Under the pieces are notes generated by a model that saw nothing but the letters and a program-made list of their open reading frames with translations, was not told the origin of the DNA and did no database searches. Positions 1 to 9,534 of a stretch of DNA of 64,000 nt are shown piece after piece; the stretch's first letter is position 1, and each line of letters begins with the position of its first letter. The DNA is from Desulfoferrobacter suflitae (GTDB lineage: Bacteria; Desulfobacterota; Syntrophobacteria; Syntrophobacterales; Syntrophobacteraceae). The translations under genes were made by a program, and so were the position numbers. The stretch lies in contig NZ_JAIBKA010000002.1 in the NCBI RefSeq assembly GCF_022603395.1, forward strand, positions 434,001-498,000. Direction: 5' to 3'.

Positions 1-1245
1 AGCGGGACCGGCAGCGGTTGAACAGGTCAACAAGCGGCTCCGGTTGCCCAGAAAAATCTCGCCATTGGTGCCGAGATCGAGGCCCAAGATCATTTCGCTG
101 TCCTGCTCTGCGGCTTCGGAAGCGAGGATGACACTGATCAGATCGCCCCCGATGTAGCCGGATTTGGCGGGCATGACATACAGCAGGGCTTCGGGATGAA
201 GCTTGAGACCTGCCTGTTCTGCTTTGACCACTATCCCCTCGGTGATGATGGGAGAAAACGGAGCCTCGGCGATACCGGACGGATCCAGGGCCAAGAGGAT
301 GTGCTGCATAGTGGTGTTGCCCGCGGCAACGGCGATGAAAATCTCTTCGGGCCGGAGTTCGCCGACCTCCAGAAGTCGTTGTGTGATGCCGCGCATATCT
401 TTTAACAGAAGATCGTGCAGGCGTTTCAGACCGTCCTTGTTGTCCTTGATGAATTGCAGCCGGCTGATGACATTGGTGCCATGCCTGATCTGGCTGTTCA
501 AGTGAGAAATGGCGGCGACTTCATGGCCATCGAGCAGACTGATCAGTTTTCCCACCACGGTACTCGTGCCGATATCAAAGACCAAACCGTAGCGCCTGCC
601 GACCGACTCCCAGTCCTGCCAGGCCAGCATACTGTTCTCGTGCAGCACCACAGCGCCGTGGTATGAGGTCTTCCCAAAGATTTGCGGCAAAGTTCGCAGA
701 CAATGCAGAGGAACCTGTAAATTTCGTCCTTCGGGTCCCATTGCGCGGCGGATGCGATCCATTTCGGACAGCTCCTGTTTCTGGAGCTCCGGGGAAATGG
801 TGACCAGGCGTTTGTCGATCAATGGATCGAGCTGCAAGGGGGGCCGGTAACCAGTCTTGAGTATTTGAAAAAATTCCTGGTCCGGTTGCGGTTCACCGAG
901 ATAAATCACCAGGTCTTTCTTGATCTTATTGCGGCAGGTGAGACGCAAGCCGTCCTTGATCTCCTCTTCGGTGAGAAGCTCGGTTGCTTCTTTGGAAGGG
1001 GGACCGATAAACGACAGAACTTTCACTTTGCATTTACCGCACTTGCCGAGACCGCCGCAGTCGCCCTCCAGGTGGACTGCGGCCTTCTGCAGAGCTTCCC
1101 AGATGGTCTTGCCGCGGCGCACTCTGATCCACAGATCATCCGGCAACACGTTGAGCCACACATACTTGGGTTTGTGCCTCTTGGATGGCGGCAACCTGAC
1201 GGTTTGCTTTTTCTTCTTTGGCTTATGATTCTTGGGTTTTCTCAT
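1..1245 (-). CDS. RACo-like corrinoid activation protein (2Fe-2S plus ASKHA ATPase, DUF4445), 3' part outside window
   Basis: Predicted ATP-dependent reductive activator that returns inactive Co(II) corrinoid proteins to Co(I). After a Lys-rich N-terminus (residues 1-28) comes a plant-type 2Fe-2S ferredoxin domain with Cys63, Cys69, Cys72 and Cys104, then a linker, then the ASKHA fold starting at the phosphate loop VFDIGTSTVVGK near residue 222; a second ASKHA motif (GLDLGTNGE) follows near the edge. Only 415 codons are visible and the frame is open at position 1. It is the last visible gene of the MeTr / corrinoid protein / MttB / MttB / DUF1638 cluster, 11 bases after DUF1638, which fits activation of the corrinoid protein in that operon. 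The start is the ATG at 1245. The basic N-terminal tail is longer than I expect for the family. Confidence 0.85.
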   Translation of the reverse strand, partial: MRKPKNHKPKKKKQTVRLPPSKRHKPKYVWLNVLPDDLWIRVRRGKTIWEALQKAAVHLEGDCGGLGKCGKCKVKVLSFIGPPSKEATELLTEEEIKDGLRLTCRNKIKKDLVIYLGEPQPDQEFFQILKTGYRPPLQLDPLIDKRLVTISPELQKQELSEMDRIRRAMGPEGRNLQVPLHCLRTLPQIFGKTSYHGAVVLHENSMLAWQDWESVGRRYGLVFDIGTSTVVGKLISLLDGHEVAAISHLNSQIRHGTNVISRLQFIKDNKDGLKRLHDLLLKDMRGITQRLLEVGELRPEEIFIAVAAGNTTMQHILLALDPSGIAEAPFSPIITEGIVVKAEQAGLKLHPEALLYVMPAKSGYIGGDLISVILASEAAEQDSEMILGLDLGTNGEIFLGNRSRLLTCSTAAGPA

Positions 1246-1256
1246 GATTACCGGAA

Positions 1257-1892
1257 TCAAATCAGTTCGCTGATCTTCCTTTCCAATTCAGCGTAGTCCG
1301 CTTCCACCACCTGGAGCGACAGACGCAAAAAATCGGCCAGCTCTTTGGCTCGCGGCAGCAAGTCTTGATCCGTCGGCTGGCGCACATAGATGAGCTGCTT
1401 GTATTTTCCGAAAAAGAATTGACGCATTTCATCGTCCTGGAGCTCCAGGGGTTTGAGGCAATACGATTCGAAGTTTACAAGGAGATCTCTTTCCATGAAA
1501 TAAGAGCCCGCTTCGGCGTCAACTATTTGGCGGAATCTGGCGCCGCCAAGGAAGAGCTCATAACAGTGGGCTGCCGCCACCCGTTGGACACCGTAGCGTG
1601 CACAAAACTCGCCAAAGCCCGCAAAGCAATTGCCGTACAGGCATATTAACCGCTCCCTGTTCATTTTTGCAGGGATGATCCTGTTGAGCAATTGGGTTTT
1701 CAATCGCTTCGGGTGCATGTGCAGGTAGGAGGGAAGAAAGCTGATGCTGAGCGTCTTGTATTTGGCGGTCAATCGCAGGTGCACCAGGGCGGGCTGGAAC
1801 ACGCCGCAAGCAATGATGCGCGTCTGCGAGGGTTGTTGGGCAAGCCGCTCTTCATTTCGGGAAAACACGGAAAAACGAGCTCCGTTCTGCAT
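1257..1892 (-). CDS. DUF1638 domain-containing protein
   Basis: A conserved protein of unknown function, 211 residues. It matches what I know of the DUF1638 family: an N-terminal IACGVFQPAL segment, a central LICLYGNCFAG segment, and the AAHCYELFLG segment, all rich in conserved Cys and His that could bind metal or thiols. DUF1638 genes are commonly found beside MttB-type methyltransferases and corrinoid proteins, as here. The open frame continues upstream to 1955, but the ATG at 1892 shares one base with the stop of the preceding methyltransferase gene (TGATG), so translational coupling decides the start. No catalytic role is established; a role in assembling or gating the methyltransferase complex is inference from context. 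Confidence 0.8.
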   Translation of the reverse strand: MQNGARFSVFSRNEERLAQQPSQTRIIACGVFQPALVHLRLTAKYKTLSISFLPSYLHMHPKRLKTQLLNRIIPAKMNRERLICLYGNCFAGFGEFCARYGVQRVAAAHCYELFLGGARFRQIVDAEAGSYFMERDLLVNFESYCLKPLELQDDEMRQFFFGKYKQLIYVRQPTDQDLLPRAKELADFLRLSLQVVEADYAELERKISELI

Positions 1893-3337
1893 CAGACATC
1901 TTTTATGCCGGGAAATGCACTCCTGATCCTGCTGTTCAACTGCGGATCCAGACAATCTTTATGCGCCTCCAGGATGTTTTCCACCATGGCAGTCGCTCGG
2001 CTCAACATATTGGGCCTGCCCTGCTGGACCCATATGTCGAATAAATGCCGTTCACACAGATCGGGATAAAAGAACTCGTCCATCATATGATCAATGGTGT
2101 GGTCTTCCATGACATAATTGCCTCCTGGCCCGACCTTTTGGATGACGCTCAAAGCCAGGGTTTCTTCAGTGACGTTGATGCCGGCCAAAATTCTTTGCAC
2201 CATGCCGAGGATTTCATTGTCGATGACGTATTGCTCGTAGGAAATGGAATTGCCCGAATCCAGCATTCCCGCTGCCAGATGGACGCAGTCTCCACCGGCC
2301 ATGGCCACCATCAGATTGGAAAAGCTTTTTTCCGATCCGGCCTGGACGTCCGGCCGTTTGGATTCGGTCACACCGGCCGAGGCGTAGATGGGCAAATCAT
2401 AGCGCTTGGCCAATTGCACAGCGGCGGCGTTCATCATGGCCATTTCCACCGATCCCATGGTGAAGTCCATGGTTCTCAAATCCATCGCCGTGAGAACCGC
2501 TCCGTACAGGACCTTCGATCCTGGCGCAAAAATCTGTGCGATGGCCACTCCCGCCAGGGCTTCGGCGTGCATCTGGGTGAGCGCTCCTGCCAGAGTGGCG
2601 GGTGCGGTCGCACCGCAGATGGGCGCCGGGGCGCAGGTGGCAGGAATGCCGTGACTGCAGCAGAAGCCCAGTATGTTCAGCGTGTTGGATTCGATGGTGA
2701 GGGGACTAATGGGATTGGTGATGACCGAAAAAAAGGGCCTTTCTTTCAGTTGCTGTTCACCGCCCGCCATGAGGGCCGCAAGATCCCATACCTGCTGCAC
2801 GCCGACAAGGCTGTCGCAGCCGCCCATCACATGTTTGGAGGTCGCGTTGAAAGCATGGTAGAAATCGTTCAAATGGTAATGCTCGGGTTCTAAATCATGG
2901 GCCTGGCAGGCGATAATGTAAAAGTTGATATGGGCCAGGCGGTTCACCAGCGCTGCCGTGTTGGCCACATCTTCGAGGGTCGTCAAACGATAGTTGCCGG
3001 AGTTGACATCGAGGGCGCGGAACACCCGCCCGCCATTGGTGAAATAGACTCGATCTTCGCCCAGGCGGATATCGTTTAGACCGTCTCTCGAATGCAGGAT
3101 AAACTTCCTGGGGGCTTCGGCCAGGGCCTTGTCCAGTCGTTCAGCAGAAAACCTGACGGTGCTTGTTGCGGAATCGACCGTGGCACCTCCCTGATCCATG
3201 AGCTCCAGAAAATGCCGGTCGTGGATTTTTATGCCGATATGTTCCAGTATCCACCGCGCCGCTCCGTCTATTTTTTCTATGTGAGCGGGGTTGAGCGGCC
3301 GGTAGAACGGCAGGCTGGTTCCCTTGTTGACCTTCAT
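1892..3337 (-). CDS. MttB-family corrinoid methyltransferase (non-pyrrolysine), copy 1
   Basis: 481 residues, the usual length for the trimethylamine methyltransferase superfamily, which moves a methyl group between a methylated amine and a corrinoid protein. The frame is uninterrupted, so there is no in-frame amber codon and no pyrrolysine; it belongs with glycine-betaine-type homologues (MtgB and relatives) whose substrates vary. A conserved block AGVTESKRPDVQAGSE lies at residues 321-336, around the position of Pyl in MttB. GGAGGT-type Shine-Dalgarno sequence overlaps the stop of copy 2 just upstream, so the two are co-translated. The substrate cannot be read from sequence: betaine, a methylated amino acid or another quaternary amine are all possible. 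Confidence 0.85.
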   Translation of the reverse strand: MKVNKGTSLPFYRPLNPAHIEKIDGAARWILEHIGIKIHDRHFLELMDQGGATVDSATSTVRFSAERLDKALAEAPRKFILHSRDGLNDIRLGEDRVYFTNGGRVFRALDVNSGNYRLTTLEDVANTAALVNRLAHINFYIIACQAHDLEPEHYHLNDFYHAFNATSKHVMGGCDSLVGVQQVWDLAALMAGGEQQLKERPFFSVITNPISPLTIESNTLNILGFCCSHGIPATCAPAPICGATAPATLAGALTQMHAEALAGVAIAQIFAPGSKVLYGAVLTAMDLRTMDFTMGSVEMAMMNAAAVQLAKRYDLPIYASAGVTESKRPDVQAGSEKSFSNLMVAMAGGDCVHLAAGMLDSGNSISYEQYVIDNEILGMVQRILAGINVTEETLALSVIQKVGPGGNYVMEDHTIDHMMDEFFYPDLCERHLFDIWVQQGRPNMLSRATAMVENILEAHKDCLDPQLNSRIRSAFPGIKDV

Positions 3338-3346
3338 CCCGTCCCG

Positions 3347-4795
3347 CTACCTCCTCAGCAAGCGGTCGATTTCTTCCAGCACCACGTCCGATTTGGCATT
3401 CACCTGATGTGTGGCCAGGATTTTCTTGGCTTCCTTGTTACACCTGCCATACATGTCAAGGGCGCCCGATTGTTCCCAGGAATCATAACGGGAGCGGTCC
3501 AGCAAAGTGGGCAAAAACTGGGCTTCCATGAAATGTTCGAAGGTGTGATCGTCCATCAGGAATATGGAACCGGGCTCACCGCTTGCCACCCGCTCTATGG
3601 CGTCCAGTGCCAGCGTGTTATCGTTTACCGGAATACCGCCGACAAAAAAACGGCTCATGGCCACCAATTCATTGGCCATGGTGACCATCTCGAGGGAGGA
3701 GGTGCTGCCGTATTCCAGGAAGCCAACGTCGTGAATCAGGTTGCAGCGCGAAAGCATGGCGGTGATAATGGAAAACATGGATTCGGCTCCCGCTTGAGCA
3801 TCCATCACCTTGGCGTCAGATGCCCCGGCGAAGGCCCAAATGGGCAGACCATACAGCTCATCCCGCATATCGGCCAGAGCCGCCTGGGTCAGGCTCCATT
3901 CGGGGCAGCCGTAGGAGACTACCGTTGATTTCATGTCCAAAACGCTGACGTTGGGACCGAACAAAAATGGCGAGCCTTTGCCGAACAGCTGATGGATGAC
4001 CAATCCCGCCAGATTTTCGGCAATGCCGAGAGCCATGGCTCCGGCGAGTGTCACGGGTGATCCGCCTCCCGCGTTGGAACCCGAGGGCAGGCAAATGGGC
4101 AACTTCTTTTCGGCGCAAAAAATCAGCCTTTCCATGACATTTTGCGGAAACCGAAGGGGACTGATGGCCTCCGAGTAGTTGAGCAGGAAAGGTTTTTGCT
4201 GCAGGAGTTCTTCTCCGCCCGCCACCAGGCAGGCGATTTCGTATATCCTGGCAATGTCTTTGCCGCTGTCCGCGATGAAGACGATGGGCTTATTGGTGTT
4301 CTTGACCATTTCCGCGAACACCTGCAGGTAGATGTCTTCGATGACAGGGACGTCAACGGGATTGGCCATGGACATGCAAAAGGCGATGTTTTCCAGTCCG
4401 TCCACCAGGCGTGCGTAGTTGGCCACATCGCTCAAAACACTGCGGCGACGTTCGCCGGTTTCCATGTCGAACGTGAAAGTGGCATCCGAACCTGTACCGT
4501 AGAAGGGGTTTTCATGGGTCAGCGGCATGCTCTTGTTGCCTTGTTGATCGTACAGGGCAATTTGCCGCGGTGCCGAGTGCAGAGCCTCTTCTGCCAGATA
4601 TGCCGGGATCTTGACCCAGTCCCTGCCGGATACTCTGCAGCCTTCTCCGGCGAGTGCTTCCAGCACGGTTGGGTGCTCCATTTTAATGCCCGTCTTTTCC
4701 AATATTTCCAGCGCCGCTGTGTGTATGGCGAGCGCTTGTTCACGGTTCAGGACCTTCATGCGCGGCTGAAAAGTGGGAATTTCAATTGGTCTCAT
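3347..4795 (-). CDS. MttB-family corrinoid methyltransferase (non-pyrrolysine), copy 2
   Basis: 482 residues, same superfamily as the neighbouring gene but clearly diverged from it, so the pair is not a recent duplication. The block AGASDAKVMDAQAGAE (residues 323-338) aligns with AGVTESKRPDVQAGSE in copy 1, and GGGSPVTLAGAMA (about 243-255) with GATAPATLAGALT. No in-frame amber codon occurs. The start ATG follows a strong GGAGGAG ribosome site. It sits between the corrinoid protein gene and copy 1, which implies that a single corrinoid protein may serve two different methyl donors or acceptors. Exact substrate unknown. Confidence 0.85.
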   Translation of the reverse strand: MRPIEIPTFQPRMKVLNREQALAIHTAALEILEKTGIKMEHPTVLEALAGEGCRVSGRDWVKIPAYLAEEALHSAPRQIALYDQQGNKSMPLTHENPFYGTGSDATFTFDMETGERRRSVLSDVANYARLVDGLENIAFCMSMANPVDVPVIEDIYLQVFAEMVKNTNKPIVFIADSGKDIARIYEIACLVAGGEELLQQKPFLLNYSEAISPLRFPQNVMERLIFCAEKKLPICLPSGSNAGGGSPVTLAGAMALGIAENLAGLVIHQLFGKGSPFLFGPNVSVLDMKSTVVSYGCPEWSLTQAALADMRDELYGLPIWAFAGASDAKVMDAQAGAESMFSIITAMLSRCNLIHDVGFLEYGSTSSLEMVTMANELVAMSRFFVGGIPVNDNTLALDAIERVASGEPGSIFLMDDHTFEHFMEAQFLPTLLDRSRYDSWEQSGALDMYGRCNKEAKKILATHQVNAKSDVVLEEIDRLLRR

Positions 4796-4823
4796 TGCTC
4801 GCTCTCCTCCCTATTGACCGAGG

Positions 4824-5462
4824 TCAGGATAGTCCCAGTAGTTTCTTGGTCTGGATCACTGCAGAACCGGCGTCGGGTGCATAGGCATCCGCCTTAATTT
4901 CTCGGGCAAAATCGTCTGTCACTGGGGCTCCTCCGATCATCACCTTCACCTGGTCCCGGATTCCCGCCTCCTTCAAGGCATCGATGGTATGACGCATGGC
5001 GGGCATGGTGGTGGATAGCAGAGCCGACATGCCCATGATGTCGGCCTCGGTTTCTTTCACTTTTTCCACAAACGCTTCGGGGTTCACATCCACGCCCAGG
5101 TCGATGATGGTAAATCCGGCGCCCTCCAGCATCATGGAGACAAGGTTCTTGCCGATGTCGTGCAGGTCTCCCTTCACGGTTCCGATGACCACCTTGCCTT
5201 TGGCCTTAACGTCACCTTCTTTGAAGTGCGGCTGTATCAGTTTCATGCACTCTTGCATGGTCTTGGCCGAGCGCAGCATTTGGGGAACAAAGATCTGCCC
5301 CTTGGAAAACCTTTCTCCCACATCATCCATGGCTCTTATGAGACCATCGTCAATGATTGACTGAATGTCCTGTCCGGTCTCCAGGGCTTTTTGCGTTTCC
5401 GCCACGGCACTCTTGATGTCTCCTTTGATGACACTTTCAGTCAATGCGTTGAATTCGGCCAT
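4824..5462 (-). CDS. Corrinoid (B12-binding) methyl-carrier protein, copy 1
   Basis: 212 residues with the two-domain layout of MtaC/MttC/MtgC-type carriers: an N-terminal helical cap (about 1-88) and a C-terminal Rossmann-like B12 domain. The cobalamin ligand motif is GDLHDIG at residues 98-104, with His101 as the lower axial ligand; it is followed by GLGVD-type IDLGVDVNPE and, near the C-terminus, IGGAPVTDDFA. It carries the methyl group between the MttB-family enzymes downstream and the methyl-THF:corrinoid methyltransferase upstream. The start has an AAAGGGGG ribosome site. Soluble, cytoplasmic. Confidence 0.92.
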   Translation of the reverse strand: MAEFNALTESVIKGDIKSAVAETQKALETGQDIQSIIDDGLIRAMDDVGERFSKGQIFVPQMLRSAKTMQECMKLIQPHFKEGDVKAKGKVVIGTVKGDLHDIGKNLVSMMLEGAGFTIIDLGVDVNPEAFVEKVKETEADIMGMSALLSTTMPAMRHTIDALKEAGIRDQVKVMIGGAPVTDDFAREIKADAYAPDAGSAVIQTKKLLGLS

Positions 5463-5515
5463 TGCTTCCCCCTTTCGTGGAGCATTGCTGTTGGAAAAAA
5501 TCGGGTATTGAGGTG

Positions 5516-6316
5516 TTATCGATCGGTGATGAGACCTTGCTGGTAGGCTTCGATATATTTTTCACAGTATTCATCGTTTCCGAGCAGCATGTCCGCCGAC
5601 AAAAGAGCCGCCATCAACTGCTTGTCGGTCGGGTCCAGAATCGCTGCTGACAGGCCGTGAGCCATGCACAGTACGAGAAAATTTCGATTGATGAGGCGCC
5701 TCACCGGGAGGCCGAAGGAAATGTTGGACAGGCCGCAGATGGTATTCACTCCCGGGAATTCCGCCATGATTCTTTGGATAGCGCCGAGGGCCGCTCCGCC
5801 CATCTGCGTGTCCACTGAAACGGGTTGAATGAGAGGATCAACGTAAATTCTTTCCAATGGAACTCCACGTTCGGTGAGATGCTTGATCAGCTGCGAGCCG
5901 ACCTCCACCCTTTCCGCGACGGTGCTGGGCATCGAGGTCTGTGCCATGCACAGGGCCACGATGTGGCAGGGCTGACCGGCGACAACCGGCAGTAGAGCTT
6001 CGAGTCGTTCCGTTTCCAGGGAGATGGAGTTGATCATGGGCTCCCCTCTGTGAACCTTCATGGCCTCGGTCAATGCTTGCGGGCTGGGACTGTCAAGGCA
6101 CAACGGGAGGTCTACGGCGTTTTGGACCGTTTCCACCAGCCAGCGGAGACATTCGCTCTCTCGCTCGAGAAAAGTTCCGGCATTGACATCGATGAAATGA
6201 GCGCCCGCCTGGGCCTGTTGGATCGCTATTTGACCAATGAAATGGGAGTCTTGATTTTCCACTGCGGCAGCTATCCGGGTGCGGCTCGTATTGATTTTTT
6301 CTCCCACAATAATCAT
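5516..6316 (-). CDS. Methyltetrahydrofolate:corrinoid methyltransferase (pterin-binding), copy 1
   Basis: 266 residues, pterin-binding TIM-barrel family shared with AcsE/MtgA and the folate domain of MetH. It would transfer a methyl group between the corrinoid protein and tetrahydrofolate. Visible family features are MIIVGEKINTSR at the start, HFIDVNAGT (near 40), LCLDSPSP (near 73) and GLSNISFGLP (near 190). The frame is open to 6340, but the ATG at 6316 is preceded by GGAAAGGA at good spacing and gives the same length as the second copy at 19440-20240. It is the first gene of cluster A; the direction of methyl flow cannot be told from sequence. Confidence 0.9.
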   Translation of the reverse strand: MIIVGEKINTSRTRIAAAVENQDSHFIGQIAIQQAQAGAHFIDVNAGTFLERESECLRWLVETVQNAVDLPLCLDSPSPQALTEAMKVHRGEPMINSISLETERLEALLPVVAGQPCHIVALCMAQTSMPSTVAERVEVGSQLIKHLTERGVPLERIYVDPLIQPVSVDTQMGGAALGAIQRIMAEFPGVNTICGLSNISFGLPVRRLINRNFLVLCMAHGLSAAILDPTDKQLMAALLSADMLLGNDEYCEKYIEAYQQGLITDR

Positions 6317-6662
6317 GGATTGATCCTTTCCGTGACGCATCCGCCGCGCGTGATGTCGCTGTTCGCATTATTCCTTGAAATGGCTGTTCGGCGCTCGGCG
6401 CTTTCAGAAAAGCCAAGAAAAACAATGCAATGTTTTATGTTAACCGAATATAGCCTGTTCCATATCATAAGGTGAGTCATTGTGTCCAGGTTAAGCGGTG
6501 CATTTTCCTTCTCAGTAACACCCCTGAACGTGCTCCCATGCCCATTTTAGCGGCCTAAAGATTGAGCTGGTCATCTCAGTTTTTCTGGATTAGAAGGATG
6601 GGATGTGGCGAAGGAACAGAGGATGGGTTGCATACGGAATCAGCCATAGAGGACGGTAGAAT
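6317..6662. other. Divergent intergenic region between cluster A and trkA
   Basis: About 346 bases between the minus-strand methyltransferase cluster and the plus-strand trkA gene. It must contain promoters for both directions. I found no convincing -35/-10 pair, sigma-54 site, cobalamin riboswitch box or long inverted repeat. Short open frames across it are not credible genes. Confidence 0.5.
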
Positions 6663-8027
6663 TTGAGAATCATAATTGTCGGTGCGGGTGAAGTTGGCTT
6701 TCACATTGCCCAGCGACTGGCCTATGAGAACAAAGAAGTGGTGGTTATCGACAAACGAGCTGAAGCACTGAGGCGCTTCACGGATTTGCTCGATGTTCAG
6801 ACCCTGCAGGGGTCGGGAAGCAGTCCGAGCATTCTGGAAGAAGCGGGCATTCGTGGAGCGGATACCTTTCTGGCGGTAACGGACAGCGATGAAACCAATC
6901 TTGTGGCTTGCCTGTTCGCCAATGCACTGGAGCCCGGCATAGTCAAACTGGCCCGCATCAGAGATGAAGATTACACGCACCATTGGCCCGAATTGGTTGA
7001 GAAGAGCCTGGACATTCACACGGTGATCAATCCCGAGATCGAAGTCGTCAGAACCATAGAAAAATCATTGGCAGTTCCGGACGCAGAGCATGTGAGCGAC
7101 TTTGCTGACGGGCGCGTCAAACTGGTGGGGCTTCGAATCGGGCCGTCCAGCCCCATTGCGGGAATACGCCTACAGGACCTGCGCCAGAAAACGGGTGCCT
7201 TGAGGTTTCTCATCGCGGCCATATTCAGGAATGAACGTTTGATTATCCCGGGCGGAAAAGATCGCATCCGGGCGCAGGATCTGGTTTACTTTGTTTGCGA
7301 AGCGGATGAGCTGCGCAAAGTCTTAAGAATCTTCGGGAGCAAGGCCGAGCCGATACGCAATATTCTCATAGTCGGAGGCGGCAACATCGGAATGCGCCTT
7401 GCTCTCCAACTCGAGACCAAACCATATCATATCCGGCTCATCGAACAGGACATGGAGCGGTGCAACTTTCTAGCCGCTGCGCTCAACAGCACCATTGTCC
7501 TGCACGGAGACGGTACTGACAGAGAGCTGTTGGAAGAAGAAAACATCCGGGAGATCGATGTCGCCATTTCTCTTACCGGCAATGAAGAAGCCAATGTTCT
7601 TTCCTCGTTGCTTGCCAAGAGTCTTGGAGCGAAGCGCACCATGACCCGCATCAACAAGTTCCATTACATGCCCATCATCGGGGCCATAGGGCTTGGCCAG
7701 ATCGTCAGTCCGCGCCTTTCCGCGATAAATTCCATCATCTTGCATGTGCGCAAGGGTAAGGTTTTATCCGCCGTTTCACTGAAAGGTGAGGAGGCCGAAG
7801 TGCTCGAAGCGGTGGCTTTGGAAACTTCGGGAATCGTGGGAACGCCTCTCAAGGATTTGCGTTTTCCCAAAGGGGCGATCGTTTTGGCCATTCTGCAGGA
7901 TGAGAAAAGCATCATTCCTGATGGGGAGAGCATCGTCCGACCGGGCGACCGTGTGATTATTCTGTCCACCCGCAAGAATATTTCGCGGGTCGAGCAGGAG
8001 CTCATGGTCAAACTGGAGTATTTTTAA
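6663..8027 (+). CDS. trkA: TrkA, NAD-binding regulatory subunit of the Trk potassium uptake system
   Basis: 454 residues with two RCK modules, each a Rossmann NAD-binding RCK_N followed by RCK_C: the first begins IIIVGAGEVGFHIA near residue 3, the second ILIVGGGNIGMRLA near residue 235. It sits on the cytoplasmic face of TrkH and gates K+ uptake by nucleotide binding. Start is TTG at 6663, supported by GAGGA upstream and by the family N-terminus beginning directly with the beta strand. The stop overlaps the trkH start by one base (TAATG). The gene lies between two B12 methyltransferase clusters on the opposite strand. Confidence 0.95.
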   Translation: MRIIIVGAGEVGFHIAQRLAYENKEVVVIDKRAEALRRFTDLLDVQTLQGSGSSPSILEEAGIRGADTFLAVTDSDETNLVACLFANALEPGIVKLARIRDEDYTHHWPELVEKSLDIHTVINPEIEVVRTIEKSLAVPDAEHVSDFADGRVKLVGLRIGPSSPIAGIRLQDLRQKTGALRFLIAAIFRNERLIIPGGKDRIRAQDLVYFVCEADELRKVLRIFGSKAEPIRNILIVGGGNIGMRLALQLETKPYHIRLIEQDMERCNFLAAALNSTIVLHGDGTDRELLEEENIREIDVAISLTGNEEANVLSSLLAKSLGAKRTMTRINKFHYMPIIGAIGLGQIVSPRLSAINSIILHVRKGKVLSAVSLKGEEAEVLEAVALETSGIVGTPLKDLRFPKGAIVLAILQDEKSIIPDGESIVRPGDRVIILSTRKNISRVEQELMVKLEYF

Positions 8028-9475
8028 TGCGCTGGCGTTATGTCCTGCGTACCATTGGGGCGCTTATTGGCTGTATTGGCCTGACCATGGCACTGCCTAT
8101 CGCCTGCGCCATGGTCTATCGGGATGACAGTGCCCTGCCCCTCATCAAAGCAATGCTCCTCACGGTCGGCTTTGGTCTTACCTTATTCCTGCTGTTTCGC
8201 AGTGCAGAAAATCCCATCATTTCGCATCGCGAGGGAATGGCAATCGTCGCCCTGGGATGGCTTGCGGCAGGCCTGGTGGGAGCGTTGCCGTTCTACCTGG
8301 GAGGGACCTTTGATGCGTTCACTGACGCTTTTTTTGAATCGGTCTCCGGATTCAGCACCACAGGGGCCTCTGTTCTAACCAATATAGAGGTGGTTCCGCG
8401 CGGTATCCTCATGTGGAGAAGTTTGACCCATTGGCTGGGGGGGATGGGCATTATTGTGCTGTCACTTGCTATTTTACCCTTCCTTGGCGTGGGCGGCATG
8501 CAACTGTATAAAGCCGAAGTCCCAAGTCCGGTGCCGGACAAGCTGCGCCCGCGAATCCGCGACACGGCGCTGGTCTTGTGGAAGGTCTATGTACTGTTTT
8601 CGGTCCTCGAGACAGCCTTGCTCATGTTCGGCGGGATGGACCTGTTTGACGGCTTGTGCCACACCTTTGGCACCATGGCGACCGGCGGGTTCTCGACCAA
8701 GAATGCTTCTATCGGCCATTACAACAGTGTCTACATCGATTCCGTCATCACTCTCTTTATGTTCATCGCCGGCGTCAATTTCAGCCTCCACTACCTGGCT
8801 CTCTTGGGGAAGCCATTGGTCATGTTGAAAGATCCCGAGTTTCAATTTTTTGGCGGGATCGTCAGTGTCTTTGTGGTAGTTTCGACCTTGAGTGTGTTTC
8901 AGGCTGTCTATGAAGGTCTGGGCGAATCGTTCCGCTATGCCGTGTTTCAGGTGGTCTCTATCGTGACTACCACCGGCTATGCCACGGCCGACTATGAATT
9001 GTGGCCCGCCCTGCCGCAATGCCTTTTGCTCTTTTGCATGTTCCTGGGGGCCTCGGCTGGATCGACCGGCGGCGGCATGAAGTGCATGCGTATCATGCTC
9101 CTCATCAAGCACGGTTACCACGAGCTCCTGCGCCTGATCCATCCGCGCGCGGTGACGCCGGTCAAATTCGGCGGGCGCATTGTGCCCGACGATGTGATCA
9201 AGAGTGTGTGGGGGTTTTTCATCATCTATCTGGGGCTTTTTATCCTGTCCTCATTCCTGTTGGCCGCCATGCACGTGGATGTCGTCACTTCTTTCGCCGC
9301 CGTTGCCGCTTGCATCGGAAACATCGGTCCCGGTCTGGGCGGCGTCGGTCCAGCGGACAATTACTCTCACCTGCCCGTCAGCGGCAAATGGCTGCTCACC
9401 TTTTGCATGCTGTTGGGGCGCCTTGAAATCTATACGGTCATTGTATTATTTGTGCCGGAATTCTGGCGCAGGTAG
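8027..9475 (+). CDS. trkH: TrkH, membrane subunit of the Trk potassium uptake system
   Basis: 482 residues, hydrophobic throughout, with the fourfold P-loop pattern of the SKT superfamily. Selectivity-filter-like segments are visible: GFSTTGASV (about 105), MATGGFSTKN (about 220), TTTGYATADY (about 318) and CIGNIGPGLG (about 427). It forms the K+ translocating pore with TrkA as regulator. It is translationally coupled to trkA. Potassium uptake is the first response of bacteria to high osmolarity, which is the main reason to read the surrounding region as osmoadaptation; that reading is inference. Confidence 0.95.
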   Translation: MRWRYVLRTIGALIGCIGLTMALPIACAMVYRDDSALPLIKAMLLTVGFGLTLFLLFRSAENPIISHREGMAIVALGWLAAGLVGALPFYLGGTFDAFTDAFFESVSGFSTTGASVLTNIEVVPRGILMWRSLTHWLGGMGIIVLSLAILPFLGVGGMQLYKAEVPSPVPDKLRPRIRDTALVLWKVYVLFSVLETALLMFGGMDLFDGLCHTFGTMATGGFSTKNASIGHYNSVYIDSVITLFMFIAGVNFSLHYLALLGKPLVMLKDPEFQFFGGIVSVFVVVSTLSVFQAVYEGLGESFRYAVFQVVSIVTTTGYATADYELWPALPQCLLLFCMFLGASAGSTGGGMKCMRIMLLIKHGYHELLRLIHPRAVTPVKFGGRIVPDDVIKSVWGFFIIYLGLFILSSFLLAAMHVDVVTSFAAVAACIGNIGPGLGGVGPADNYSHLPVSGKWLLTFCMLLGRLEIYTVIVLFVPEFWRR

Positions 9476-9534
9476 GGTTGTCCTGACAACGACTAAGACA
9501 TGCGGTCTTGCCGCCCCCAAGACTATCTCCCGGG

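Noticed and set aside
865-1296. Open frames on the plus strand opposite the RACo-like gene
   Set aside because: The minus-strand reading has conserved Fe-S and ASKHA motifs; the plus-strand frames are shadows.
1892-1955. Longer N-terminus for the DUF1638 protein (start at 1955)
   Set aside because: It would overlap the methyltransferase gene by 64 bases, while the ATG at 1892 overlaps its stop by one base and fits the family start.
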